Source: UBA11740 sp049273695 (GTDB taxonomy: Bacteria; Acidobacteriota; Blastocatellia; Pyrinomonadales; Pyrinomonadaceae). Taken from it: a DNA stretch of 64,000 bases. The stretch covers positions 1 to 64,000 of the forward strand of contig JBASRE010000044.1 of the NCBI GenBank assembly GCA_049273695.1, read 5' to 3'. The translations under genes and the position numbers were made by a program. The notes beneath the pieces are model-generated. The model saw nothing but the letters and a program-made list of their open reading frames with translations. It did not search any database and was not told where the DNA came from. Of the stretch, positions 53,582 through 63,428 are shown in pieces (position 1 is the first letter of the stretch; the number at the start of each line of letters is the position of its first letter).

Positions 53582-54796
53582 ATGGAAGCCGCGTCCCCAG
53601 CCGTGCTGCGCGAAACGGAAGCTCTGCCTCAGGCTGAGCCGGCTGTCGAGCTGTCCGTCGTCATCCCTTGTCTCAATGAGGCCGAGACGTTGGCGGGCTG
53701 TGTGCAGCAAGCGCAGACGGCGATGCGCAACCACAACATCAATGGTGAAATTATCGTGGCCGACAACGGCAGCGAGGACGGATCGCGCGAGGTTGCCGAA
53801 CGGCTGGGTGCGCGCGTGGTGCGCGTCCAGGCGCGCGGATACGGCAACGCGCTGATGGGCGGAATCGACGCGGCGCGTGGCAAATTCATCATCATGGGCG
53901 ACGCTGACGCCAGTTATGATTTTTCAGAAATTCCGGCCTTGCTGGCCAAACTTCGAGACGGCTATGACCTGGTTCAGGGGTGCCGCTTTCCATCTGGAGG
54001 CGGCAGCATCGCACCCAACGCGATGCCTCTCTTGCACCGTCGAATTGGCAATCCGCTGTTTTCGTTGATGACGCGAAAGTGGTTCAGAGCGCCGGTACAT
54101 GACGTCTACTGTGGTTTGCGCGGATTCTCACGCACGCATTACGACAGCCTCGATCAGCGTTGCACGGGGATGGAATTTGCCACCGAGATGATCATCAAAT
54201 CGAGTTTGTATCGGGCAAAGATTGCCGAGATTCCTATCACCCTCCACCGTGATGGACGAAAATCAAGGCGGCCTCATCTCCGCACGGCGCGTGATGGTTG
54301 GCGCACCCTGCGATTTTTCTTGATGTACAGTCCGCGTTGGCTTTTCCTCATACCGGGGTTGTTGCTAATTCTCATCGGGCTGGTCGGGTTCGCCGTCGCC
54401 ATGCCTGGTTTAAGATTGATGCAGTTGACCTTCGACGCGCACACGCTGCTCTTCGCGAGTCTGGCAATCCTGTGCGGTTATCAATCAATTGTCTTCGCAA
54501 TCTTCGCCAAGACATATGCGGTCAGCCAGGGCCTGATGCCCGCGGACCCTTTGCTGGATCGTTTCTACCGGGTGATGAACCTGGAAAGAGGGTTGCTGGT
54601 CGGAGCCGGATCACTGTTGATTGGCGTCGCATTCTTGCTCGGTGCGGTTAACCAGTGGCGATTAAGAAACTTTGGAAGTCTCGATTACGCGCAAACGATG
54701 CGCTGGGTCATTCCGGGCGCCACCTTGACGGCGCTGGGATTTCAAACCATTCTGTCCAGCTTTTTCGTCAGCATATTGGGAATGCGGAAGCGTTGA
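53582..54796 (+). CDS. dolichol-phosphate mannosyltransferase-like GT2 with C-terminal TM helices
   Basis: A polyprenyl-phosphate glycosyltransferase of 404 residues. The GT2 domain (about residues 20-240) has LSVVIPCLNEAETLAGCVQ and GDADASYDFSEIPALL with the DxD metal site. The C-terminal third has about four TM helices (near 255-275, 285-305, 337-357 and 380-400). It probably makes a lipid-linked sugar donor for the GT-C-like protein encoded next (inference). Confidence 0.9.
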   Translation: MEAASPAVLRETEALPQAEPAVELSVVIPCLNEAETLAGCVQQAQTAMRNHNINGEIIVADNGSEDGSREVAERLGARVVRVQARGYGNALMGGIDAARGKFIIMGDADASYDFSEIPALLAKLRDGYDLVQGCRFPSGGGSIAPNAMPLLHRRIGNPLFSLMTRKWFRAPVHDVYCGLRGFSRTHYDSLDQRCTGMEFATEMIIKSSLYRAKIAEIPITLHRDGRKSRRPHLRTARDGWRTLRFFLMYSPRWLFLIPGLLLILIGLVGFAVAMPGLRLMQLTFDAHTLLFASLAILCGYQSIVFAIFAKTYAVSQGLMPADPLLDRFYRVMNLERGLLVGAGSLLIGVAFLLGAVNQWRLRNFGSLDYAQTMRWVIPGATLTALGFQTILSSFFVSILGMRKR

Positions 54797-54848
54797 ACTG
54801 TCGCGCGTCGGCCGCCATTACTAATTTCCCCTGTCGTAAAACATAGGC

Positions 54849-56447
54849 ATGAACGATCACGAAACCCACGCGAGGACCTGGAACAAGATTGCGCTCGCCA
54901 TTACTGTTTTGGTGCTGGCCCGAGGCATTCTTTGGCTATCTGTGCTCCCGCCGTTGGAAGGCCCGGACGAGTATCAGCACATAGCCTATCTCGTTTACCT
55001 GAAAGAAAAACATGTAGTGCCCAACTATGAGACGGCACGGATTTCCGAGTCGATGAATGACGTCGTCAAGGCATTTCCGCATCCGGTACACAGCGCCTCG
55101 CAATTGGCCCCGCGCGGATGGAGCGCGAGAACGTATCCCGAGTTCTGGAACGACACACCGGCTCAATCGCCCGAAAGATTAACGTCGCTGCACCTTTACC
55201 AGTCTCAACACCCGCCGTTGTTCTATGTGGTCAGTCTTCCGTTATGGCTCTTGTTTGCTTCGCGGGATTACTTGTTGGCCATCAATGCAATCCGGCTACT
55301 CAACGTTTTGCTGCTGGCAGCGAGCGTTTTTGTTTTCCTGAAAATACTTCAATCGTGGGTGACGAAGTTGCGTCATAGAGTGTTCATCGGTCTTCTGGTT
55401 GGTTTCTATCCCATGCTACTGACCATGACCGCGCGAGTGTCCAACGATAGTCTCGCTATATTCCTCGCGATGTTGGCGCTCTATTTCATCACCAAACCCG
55501 CAACTGAGAAGTCAACGCGAAACGTCGTCATCGCCTCTGGTCTGGTCGCCTTGGCCATGCTGACTAAGTCCACCGCGCTGGTAATGGCGCCCGCCATCAT
55601 CGTTTCGATCGGGCTCGCGTTTTACCGGGGAAAGCTGACGTTTGTGAAGGCGGCTAAACACGTGGCCCTGGTCGCACTTGTAATCGGCATCATCCTGGCG
55701 CCCGTGTATGTCTATTACTATGTGGCCACCGGAGATTGGTTTCGTACCGGACGTAATGTGACGTTCAGATTGGACGACCAGAGCCTCTGGTGGATTTGGT
55801 CACACGCGCGCTATATCGGCTGGAGTACTTCGTTAATTGACTGGGTGTTCGCCCCACACTTTTGGACGAGTGGTTGGAGTTTCGTGCTTGAACCGACATG
55901 GTTGTGGTTTCCATACATGGCCATGATGTACGGTTTTTGGATCGCGTTCGTGGTCATCGGACTGTTTCGAGGATGGCGGAGGAGAAAGCCGGCTGCGCGC
56001 GAGCATATTTTTGCGCGAAACGATCCGGCCCTGATCTTCGGAACCATAGTGCTCTCGAACGTCCTCGCCCTGGGCGCTTACTCGACGCTTTCAATCGCAA
56101 ATTGGGGTTTTAACACCGTAGTTCCGTCGTATTTCATGATTGCATTGCCGGTGTGGATGGCCTTGCTTTATCAGGCCGCAGTGTTTTTGGGTCCCCGATT
56201 CGCCGCGTGGTTTGCCTGTGCATGTTTGAGCTTCTATGCCGTTATGGAAACGATGGCTGCGGTCTATATCATGCCGAATATGTCGTCAGCCGCGACGGGA
56301 ATGGAAGCGTGGCGTAGAGTAGCAGCGCTCCATCCTGTTTTTCCGGGTCCGTGGTTTGTGATTCCGTGCCTAATTCTGATCGGCGGTTCGCTGGTTTTTA
56401 TCTACCGGCATACTCGGCGAGCTGCAAAAGGCGAGGTGATTGTCTAA
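54849..56447 (+). CDS. DUF2142/GT39-like polytopic membrane protein
   Basis: A 532-residue membrane protein with about ten TM helices. The first periplasmic loop has PPLEGPDEYQHIAYLVYLKE, and the later HPPLFYVVSLPLWLL is also typical of GT-C-type transferases. It would use the lipid-linked sugar made by the preceding gene's product. No other domain is visible. Confidence 0.8.
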   Translation: MNDHETHARTWNKIALAITVLVLARGILWLSVLPPLEGPDEYQHIAYLVYLKEKHVVPNYETARISESMNDVVKAFPHPVHSASQLAPRGWSARTYPEFWNDTPAQSPERLTSLHLYQSQHPPLFYVVSLPLWLLFASRDYLLAINAIRLLNVLLLAASVFVFLKILQSWVTKLRHRVFIGLLVGFYPMLLTMTARVSNDSLAIFLAMLALYFITKPATEKSTRNVVIASGLVALAMLTKSTALVMAPAIIVSIGLAFYRGKLTFVKAAKHVALVALVIGIILAPVYVYYYVATGDWFRTGRNVTFRLDDQSLWWIWSHARYIGWSTSLIDWVFAPHFWTSGWSFVLEPTWLWFPYMAMMYGFWIAFVVIGLFRGWRRRKPAAREHIFARNDPALIFGTIVLSNVLALGAYSTLSIANWGFNTVVPSYFMIALPVWMALLYQAAVFLGPRFAAWFACACLSFYAVMETMAAVYIMPNMSSAATGMEAWRRVAALHPVFPGPWFVIPCLILIGGSLVFIYRHTRRAAKGEVIV

Positions 56448-56507
56448 CTTGCCACGCAACGTTTCGCGACTAACGCGCGCAGACAATCGTCAGTTGGTGA
56501 TATCCAA

Positions 56508-57287
56508 ATGAATCTATTCAATAGGCTCCGGGCGACGTTCGGCAGACACCAAAAGGCCGAGCCGCGACCGGCCGTTACAGGGGGACCCAGCGTTTGGGAA
56601 ACCCACATCGGCCACTCGACTCCTCGCCCGCAGCGTGATGAGTACAAGGCAACGTGGACTGAACTTACGCAAACATTTGAGCAAGCGAAACAGTTCGCCG
56701 TGAATATCCAGGACGAAGAACGAATTCGGGCCACGGCCGAGAAGACCCGAGAGGTCCTCGAGGCAACCGTAGGGGTGAAACCCGAAGATCACATCCTGGA
56801 AATCGGATGCGGATTCGGACGAGTCGGCGCCGAATTGGCCCCGCGTTGCGCACGTTGGATAGGTTGTGACGTCTCTCCTCGCATGGTCGCTTATGCGCGC
56901 GAGCGATTATCAGGTTTCGATAACGTCGAAGTCATTGAGATTTCAGGTTTTGATTTACAGCCGGTCCCTGATGAGTCAATTGATGTAGTTTATTGCACGG
57001 TTGTCTTCATGCATTTGGACGAGTGGGATCGCTACAAGTATGTATTGGAAGCCCGCCGCGTTTTGCGGCCGGGCGGGCGCGTGTACATAGACAATTTTAG
57101 CTTGTGCTCGGACATGGGCTGGACGGTCTTTGAAGAACATCGCGAGATCCCTCCGCATGAACGTCCGCCCCACATCTCCAAGTCTTCAACTCCCCAAGAG
57201 CTCGAAACCTATCTGAAACGCGCAGGCTTTCGCGATATCGAGCTGAAAGAAGATGACACGTGGCTGCGTGCTTACGCGATTAAGTGA
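56508..57287 (+). CDS. SAM-dependent methyltransferase
   Basis: A 259-residue class I methyltransferase. The SAM motif is ILEIGCGFGRVGAELAPR (about residues 97-114), then SIDVVYCTVVFMHLDEWDRY (about 159-178) and VLRPGGRVYIDNFS. It follows the DUF2142-like gene by 60 bp and overlaps the convergent sulfatase-like gene by 8 bp. Confidence 0.9.
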   Translation: MNLFNRLRATFGRHQKAEPRPAVTGGPSVWETHIGHSTPRPQRDEYKATWTELTQTFEQAKQFAVNIQDEERIRATAEKTREVLEATVGVKPEDHILEIGCGFGRVGAELAPRCARWIGCDVSPRMVAYARERLSGFDNVEVIEISGFDLQPVPDESIDVVYCTVVFMHLDEWDRYKYVLEARRVLRPGGRVYIDNFSLCSDMGWTVFEEHREIPPHERPPHISKSSTPQELETYLKRAGFRDIELKEDDTWLRAYAIK

Positions 57288-59291
57288 GATTCGTCTCCGC
57301 AACATGGGCCTGCAAAGATGCTCGCAGGCTTTCGACGACTGCGGCGGGGTCCGCTGAATAAACATCTCCTGATTCCGTGTCATAAAGAATTTCACGCGCG
57401 CCGCCGACCAGCGTTTGGACGGTCTGCGCGCGGCCGTCCGATCTTTGCCTGCTGAAAAGATAGGGCGGGCGGCAGACTGAGTCGACCAGACCATGAAAGC
57501 CGCAGGCAAAGCTGTCGTGCGGCGGAATGTCCAAACCCTGCCTGATTTCATTCCAACGCGAAGTTCCGGACACCTGCAAAGAGTTGTTCAGTCCTTTCAT
57601 CTCGACGATTGTCGGGAACACATCAATCAGATCGATCACGCCACCGAGACGGGCGCCGCGCCGATGCTCAAGATGCGAGGGAATTTTCATTAGCAGCGGA
57701 ACGTGGATCGTGTCAGGAGTGATCAATAAATGGTGATAGGGAACTTTGTCATGGGCGAGGATCTCGCCGTGTGGCGCCGTGACGACAATCAAACTCTGAT
57801 CGTAGATGTCGTTTTCCTTCAAATATGAAACTAACGTGCCGACTGCTGAATCGAAATACGAAACACCGCCGCGGTACATCGCCAGCGGGTAACGAAAATC
57901 AACCACCCCACGTAACCACGAGAGGAGATCTTTTTCCGTTGGATCCAGCAGTTCCGCGATCTCGCTTAACCATTGCAGCAACTCACGCGAGGCCCTTTCC
58001 GTTTCGATTTCGCGCGCCTGTCTGGCCAGCCATTCTCCGAATTCAACTCGCTCGCGACCACCCATGGCGCGTTCACCGGGTTCAGGATGTGCTCCGCCAG
58101 ATCTGGCTTGAAATGGCTCTCGCGCTTCAGGACCGCCGCGGTGTCCTCCAACAACTCAACGATCTCAGAAACGGGCTCGCCGCGTTCGAGCGCCGGCATC
58201 CCGATCTGCAGCACCAGAAGCGATTCAACCGCGCGAATCTTTGGCACGTCCTGCGCGAGATAAGTATTTCGCGGGTTTGTCGGATCGCCGGCGTAGTACT
58301 TTGAATTGAAAGGCGACGGGGGCAAAGTCGGCGGATGAGCATCAAAGTAATGAAGCCATGAAAAGACGGGTTGATCCGGCCGTTGTTCAAACCAATTGAT
58401 GAACTGGCGAGTCGTGACCTCGCCGGCTTGCGTGGGATTCGAGAAACTCGGCAAGACTTCCTCGAACAACTGGTCCAGGCGATTGTTCCGCTCGGCCATT
58501 TCGCCGGAGCTAACGGTAAGCACCGTGTGATAGCCATGCGCCGCGAGTGTCTGCGGAAGATCAGTATGAGAGAGCGGAAAAGGTTGCCACTCGCGCGTGA
58601 CGCCGTGTTGAGCGGCATGCACCCCGGTCAAGAGTGAAATGTACGAACCAAAGGTGATGCATGATTGCGACCACGCTTGTTCAAATAGCACGCCGTCCGC
58701 AGCCAACTGGTCCAGATGAGGGGTTTCGACGTCAGGACTTCCGTAGCATCCCAGGTGGCGTGCCGGAAGCGCGTCTGCGGTGATCAGAAATACATGAGGA
58801 TGGCGATCTGCGCGGCGATGGTTTTTTTTGGCGGCGACCTCGTGCACGATCTGCGGGTCGGCCCAGGCGGCCCAGGCATACTCGGTTGATCGTTTTGCTC
58901 GCGTCTGCAGGACAAAGACGACCGATCTTCCTTCGTACTTCGACAAATCAACCTCGTAGCGCTGCCATGCACAGTCGGAATAACGTTCGCGGCGGCTAAG
59001 CGCCGTTTGAAAAAGAAGCTCACGTCCGGTTTCTGATTCGACGCTGATGCTGAAGGCCACATCTTTTTTGATCCGAGGCCACGCGATTTCCCTGATGCCG
59101 CAGCCGAACTGGAGTGTTGCGTTACGCCCGATGACGATCGCGGGGAAGGTTACCTTGGAAGGCGGATGCTGAAAGATCGCGGTTTCTACTTCTCCGCTCA
59201 GCACGACGCGCTGCACCTGAACGTAATTGTCGCTGGGCGCGTCAATCCCGGCGGCGGTCAACAAATCAACTAGATACTCTGTTCGATGCAT
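57280..59291 (-). pseudogene. sulfatase-like (alkaline phosphatase superfamily) gene with one frameshift
   Basis: Two overlapping frames together make one protein of about 670 residues. The first (59291 to 57966, 441 residues) has an N-terminal beta-sandwich-like region, then HVFLITADALPARHLGCYGS and SQSCITFGSYISLLTG. The second (from 58065) carries LAMYRGGVSYFDSAVGTLVS and SLIVVTAPHGEILAHD. The switch point is near 58055-58065. The usual Cys/Ser-x-Pro-x-Arg motif is absent; the Thr in CITFGSY may be the nucleophile, as in sulfatase-like transferases. Whether this is a real mutation or a sequencing error cannot be told here. Confidence 0.8.
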
Positions 59292-60598
59292 CTTTGCTTT
59301 GCGTAAACCTCTTCGTAAATCGTCAACATCTCCCGCGCATTCTCATCCATCGTCTTGATCGACGTATCGGGTTTGATGGGCAGCGGACGAAACGTTGCGA
59401 TCGCGTCTGCCCACGCTTCCACGTCGCCGGGCGCGATTAACTTGCCGTTTACACCGTCCTGAACTGAGGTTGTCAGGGTCCCGATGTTGCTCGCCAGCAC
59501 CGGCAAGCCGACATAGCGCGCGGCCTTAACTACCAGGGGTTCATTCTCGTACCACAAGGCGGGCATGACCAGAGCATCGGCAGCCTCCAACACCCGGCCC
59601 ATCTCGCTTATTGGAAAGGTGCCCATCAATTTCACCCGTGGGTCATTCGCCGCTTGCTGCTTCAATGAGTCCACATACGGATTGGACACTTTCGCATCTC
59701 CATAAATCGAAAGTTGTATGTTGGCATTTGGGCGGCGAGCGAACGCTTCCAAAAGGACGTGCACGCCTTTGTGATAAACCAGGCTACCGATAAGGATGAA
59801 TTTCAGGGGCCCGTCCATCCCGCCGGTGGCAGGCTTTAATCCTTCAGTTTCCAGTCCATGATGCAACACCTGAATCTTGTTTTCCGGATAGCCATTGCTT
59901 ACGTACAGGGCTTTCTGAAAATCCGACAACGCAATGACCCGATCCGCGCGCTCGACGATTCGCCGCAGATGGTTCTGCCGGTTTCGCACAGCGTCAACGT
60001 CGCGCCAAAAACGAAACAGTCGAAAGGCAAGAGTCTGATCAGCAGCCATCCGCAACACGTCAGGACTCAAACCGCGCAACAAGCTGTTGCCGAAGCCATG
60101 TGCATCGTGCATGCATTCCAGGCAATCCAAATCGTGCGCCGGGCCCGTGCAAAGCCGCCCATTCCAGCGGACCAAAGTGTGCCGCCCGCAGATAAACCAG
60201 AAATCTACCAGGGTCACCACGGTGGGCAGTCGCAAGCGATAACACAAATCCAGCGCCGCCGCGGAAAGCTTCATGCCGTGTAGCGCATGCACGACGTCAG
60301 GCCGTTCGCGTTCCAACAGTGGCGCGAGCACTTCGGCGATTTCCGGGTTGTCGAATTCAGCCCGGGCGGGGTCGCTGGAATAGCTTAGGTTGTGATGCAG
60401 CTCGGTAACCGCCACACCATCGTGTTCGGTATCGACCACTCTGCACTTCCGATCGAGCGACTCGACGGCAGTGACTACGCGAACGGCATGACCGGCCCGT
60501 TGCGCACGGATGGCCAGGCCTCGGGTGTAAACCTCCGTGCCGCCAACGTGTCGTGGAAAATATTGATGAGTGAGATAGAGGAGCCTCAAGCGTTCCAT
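59270..60598 (-). CDS. glycosyltransferase family 4
   Basis: A GT4 glycosyltransferase of 442 residues. The N-terminal motif LRLLYLTHQYFPRHVGGTEV is typical, with GTFPISEMGRVLEAADALVM and WYENEPLVVKAARYVGLPVL in the C-terminal donor domain. It overlaps the sulfatase-like gene by 22 bp and the upstream MT-GT2 gene by 13 bp, so the three form one operon. Confidence 0.93.
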   Translation of the reverse strand: MERLRLLYLTHQYFPRHVGGTEVYTRGLAIRAQRAGHAVRVVTAVESLDRKCRVVDTEHDGVAVTELHHNLSYSSDPARAEFDNPEIAEVLAPLLERERPDVVHALHGMKLSAAALDLCYRLRLPTVVTLVDFWFICGRHTLVRWNGRLCTGPAHDLDCLECMHDAHGFGNSLLRGLSPDVLRMAADQTLAFRLFRFWRDVDAVRNRQNHLRRIVERADRVIALSDFQKALYVSNGYPENKIQVLHHGLETEGLKPATGGMDGPLKFILIGSLVYHKGVHVLLEAFARRPNANIQLSIYGDAKVSNPYVDSLKQQAANDPRVKLMGTFPISEMGRVLEAADALVMPALWYENEPLVVKAARYVGLPVLASNIGTLTTSVQDGVNGKLIAPGDVEAWADAIATFRPLPIKPDTSIKTMDENAREMLTIYEEVYAKQRCIEQSI

Positions 60599-63384
60599 GG
60601 CTTTCCGGCGCGAGGGGGCCAGGCCAGCGAGTAATCCTCAGCCGCGAGGGTCAGGTTAGGGTTGTAGAAAGGATCGCGCGCGACTTTGTGATGCCACCGG
60701 AATTTGAAATACGCGCACTCGCGCTCGTATCTTTGTTTTTGGTCCGGCGAAAAGTCCGACGGACGCGATGCCGACTCGAGGTGATACAACTCAGCGTGCG
60801 GCGTCCACAAAACCCGATAGCCGCGCTCGCGTATCTTCAAGCAGAGATCGACGTCGTTGTAAGCCACCGGCAGATTCACTTCGTCAAATCCGCCGACCTC
60901 TTCGAACACAGATCGCTTCAGCACGATGCAAGCCGCAGTGACTGCAGAGCAATCCTGCACCCGATTCAACCTTCCGCCGTGTCCGGCAGCGTCGCGCGGC
61001 GCGTAGCGATGCACGTAACCGGCCAAATTACCCAGTCCGAGAATGACGCCGGCATGCTGAATCGTGTCATCGGGGTAATACAACTTTGCGCCGACGGCGC
61101 CGACGCCGGGCCGGAGAACCTGGCTTACCATTTCGCGCAGCCAATCGGAGGAAATGATTTTCAAATCGTTGTTGAGAAACCCGAGCACCTCGCCGTTTGC
61201 GGCGCGCGCCGCTTGATTGTTTATCGCCAAGAAGTTGAATCGGCCAAGGTGAGAGAGTATTGAAACGCCGGGATGCTTTTCGAGTTCCTTCAGGTATTCG
61301 ATTGTCGCGGGTTCACGGCTCACGTTGTCCACGATTATCAGTTCGATCGGGGCGTAATCGGTTTTCGCCAGGATATCGCCGACAATTTGCCGCAGTAGAT
61401 CGACGCGGTCGCGCGTTGCAATGATTAGGGTAACTAAAGGGTTTGGCTGCGGCAGGCGATGTTGGATGCGGCAAAACCCCGACGGTGAGCTCGTGACACT
61501 TGCTTCCATGCGCAATCGGTCCAGGTGCTCTTGAAGGGCGCGCGCTTGCTCGTCTCCATTGCGCGATCCGGGAAATGCTGCGGCGCGTCGGTGATAAAGC
61601 ACGTACGGTAAATGGCGAATGCGAAAACCGCCTAAACCCTCAGTCGCGCGCAGTGACAGATCGTAAAGCGCACTTTCGCCAAACTCTGGCCGCAGGCGCC
61701 CCGTGCGTTCCAGCAGCGCCGTTCTGTACAGCGCGAGCCGGGACAGAAAATCACCTGAGTGCAGCAAGTCAGGATTCCAGTCAGGTTTGAAATACGGGTT
61801 TAACCTCGCGCCACCCGCATCAATCCAATCTTCGTCGCTGTAGACAATGTCTACACCTGAAAAACGGTTTAGCTGTTCTGCAAACAAGTAAAGCGCGTGG
61901 GCTGGCAATTCGTCGCCGGCATGCACGAAACCGACGAAGTCTCCGCCTACATCCGCGAGGGCGCGATTAGCCGTCCCCAGAGGATCTTCATTTGGTTCGC
62001 AATTGAGAACTCGAAAGCGATCGCCGGCTGAGTCGAAGTCCGAAACAGGATTGCGTGACGTGTCACTTACGATCACACACACCTCGTAATTCGGATACAA
62101 CTGCGTGCGCAGCGAATCTATCGTCCGTTCGAGAAATGCATCACCGTGCGCGCACGGCAGCACGACAATGGAGATCCGGGGTCGCGACTTCAATCCCTGG
62201 ATCCGCTTAGCAATGTTCAGTCGGTCCGTGTTGCTTAACAAATCGTGCTGTTTCACCCAGGCGCGGTAGTCGAGTTCGTCATCGACGGGACCAAAGCCAT
62301 TCGATGAACGCCGGAGCGCTCGACGCGCGGGCTGCACCACTCGCGCTTTCAACAACGCATACCGATTTACCCAGCGCCAGCTTCGCGAATTGAGGATCGC
62401 CGCCGTGCGATTCTGCGTGGCATCGAGTTGATCTGAAATGGCGTCGATGGCCTGATCGCGTATCTCGATCTCTCGATCCAGTTCTCGTGCGTGTGTCAGC
62501 AGTTGATCTCTTTCCCGGGCGAGTTCCGCGCAAGTCGCTTTGGTGTTACTGACCGCATTCTCGTAGGTCAACGTCAAGCGTTTGCCTAGTTGATGAAAGA
62601 ATTGGCGAATCAGCGCGACGTCCGGTTCGGAAAGCGCGAAAAGGCTTTGCAACTCAGGTTCATGAATGTCGCCGGTCGCGACGACCCCCAGACCGTGTTC
62701 GTGTTGGAATTCAAAGGTGCGATAGCGCTGCTTGATTTCGCTCCACAGCCGCCCGACGCCAAAACCCGGCTGGCTTTCACAGATGTCATGTATCAACACG
62801 ATCCCGCGCGCGCTCATCTTCGGCAGCCAACTCTCGAAGTCCTGCTTAACGGACTCGAATGCGTGCGCGCCATCGATATGGAGCAGATCGATTGAAGAGT
62901 CCGCGAAAAGTGGCAACGCTTCGGCAAACGTCGACTGAGTCAATGACGAAAAAGATGAATACAACGGATCGTGATAGCGTTTGAGCTCTTCAAGAAGTTC
63001 CTGATCGTAGAAGCCGGTGTGTTCGTCACCGCGCCAGGTGTCAATCGCGTAGCAGCGCGTCGGCAGATCGAGTTGCTTTACCGCCTGGCAGAACCCGCAG
63101 TACGAAACTCCCGTGAACGTCCCCAGCTCGACAATCACGTGTGGTCGCAGAACGTCGATCAAGTACATCGCGAAGGGAATGTGTCCGGCCCACGCGGACG
63201 GCGCGATTCGGTCCGGCTGCGAAAGACAGATCGGATGCTGCAACGGATTGAGCGTTGGCATGTCGGTCATTGACGGCGCGTCAGCGGTCAACAATTTAGC
63301 ATGTTCGTTGGTCACGTAGCAGTGACAGGCTCGGATGGGGTTTCCTTGACCCGCGAAATTGCCGTCAATAGACTCTTCCCCCAC
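60586..63384 (-). CDS. trimodular methyltransferase-GT2-GT2 protein
   Basis: A 932-residue fusion. A class I methyltransferase domain (about residues 65-240) has VIVELGTFTGVSYCGF and IDLLHIDGAHAFESVKQDF. A coiled coil (about 265-330) follows. The first GT2 domain (about 395-600) has ISIVVLPCAHGDAFLERTI and IVYSDEDWID. The second GT2 domain (about 645-890) has PLVTLIIATRDRVDLLRQIV and FLNNDLKIISSDWLREM. It would both extend and methylate a glycan. The listed start is GTG 63384; ATG 63270 and 63261 are alternatives that give a more usual N-terminus. It diverges from the sulfotransferase-like gene. Confidence 0.88.
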   Translation of the reverse strand: MGEESIDGNFAGQGNPIRACHCYVTNEHAKLLTADAPSMTDMPTLNPLQHPICLSQPDRIAPSAWAGHIPFAMYLIDVLRPHVIVELGTFTGVSYCGFCQAVKQLDLPTRCYAIDTWRGDEHTGFYDQELLEELKRYHDPLYSSFSSLTQSTFAEALPLFADSSIDLLHIDGAHAFESVKQDFESWLPKMSARGIVLIHDICESQPGFGVGRLWSEIKQRYRTFEFQHEHGLGVVATGDIHEPELQSLFALSEPDVALIRQFFHQLGKRLTLTYENAVSNTKATCAELARERDQLLTHARELDREIEIRDQAIDAISDQLDATQNRTAAILNSRSWRWVNRYALLKARVVQPARRALRRSSNGFGPVDDELDYRAWVKQHDLLSNTDRLNIAKRIQGLKSRPRISIVVLPCAHGDAFLERTIDSLRTQLYPNYEVCVIVSDTSRNPVSDFDSAGDRFRVLNCEPNEDPLGTANRALADVGGDFVGFVHAGDELPAHALYLFAEQLNRFSGVDIVYSDEDWIDAGGARLNPYFKPDWNPDLLHSGDFLSRLALYRTALLERTGRLRPEFGESALYDLSLRATEGLGGFRIRHLPYVLYHRRAAAFPGSRNGDEQARALQEHLDRLRMEASVTSSPSGFCRIQHRLPQPNPLVTLIIATRDRVDLLRQIVGDILAKTDYAPIELIIVDNVSREPATIEYLKELEKHPGVSILSHLGRFNFLAINNQAARAANGEVLGFLNNDLKIISSDWLREMVSQVLRPGVGAVGAKLYYPDDTIQHAGVILGLGNLAGYVHRYAPRDAAGHGGRLNRVQDCSAVTAACIVLKRSVFEEVGGFDEVNLPVAYNDVDLCLKIRERGYRVLWTPHAELYHLESASRPSDFSPDQKQRYERECAYFKFRWHHKVARDPFYNPNLTLAAEDYSLAWPPRAGKPWNA

Positions 63385-63428
63385 CGTTGGACTGCGCGGT
63401 TTGTGCCGCAGACTTCAGCGGCAAGAGC

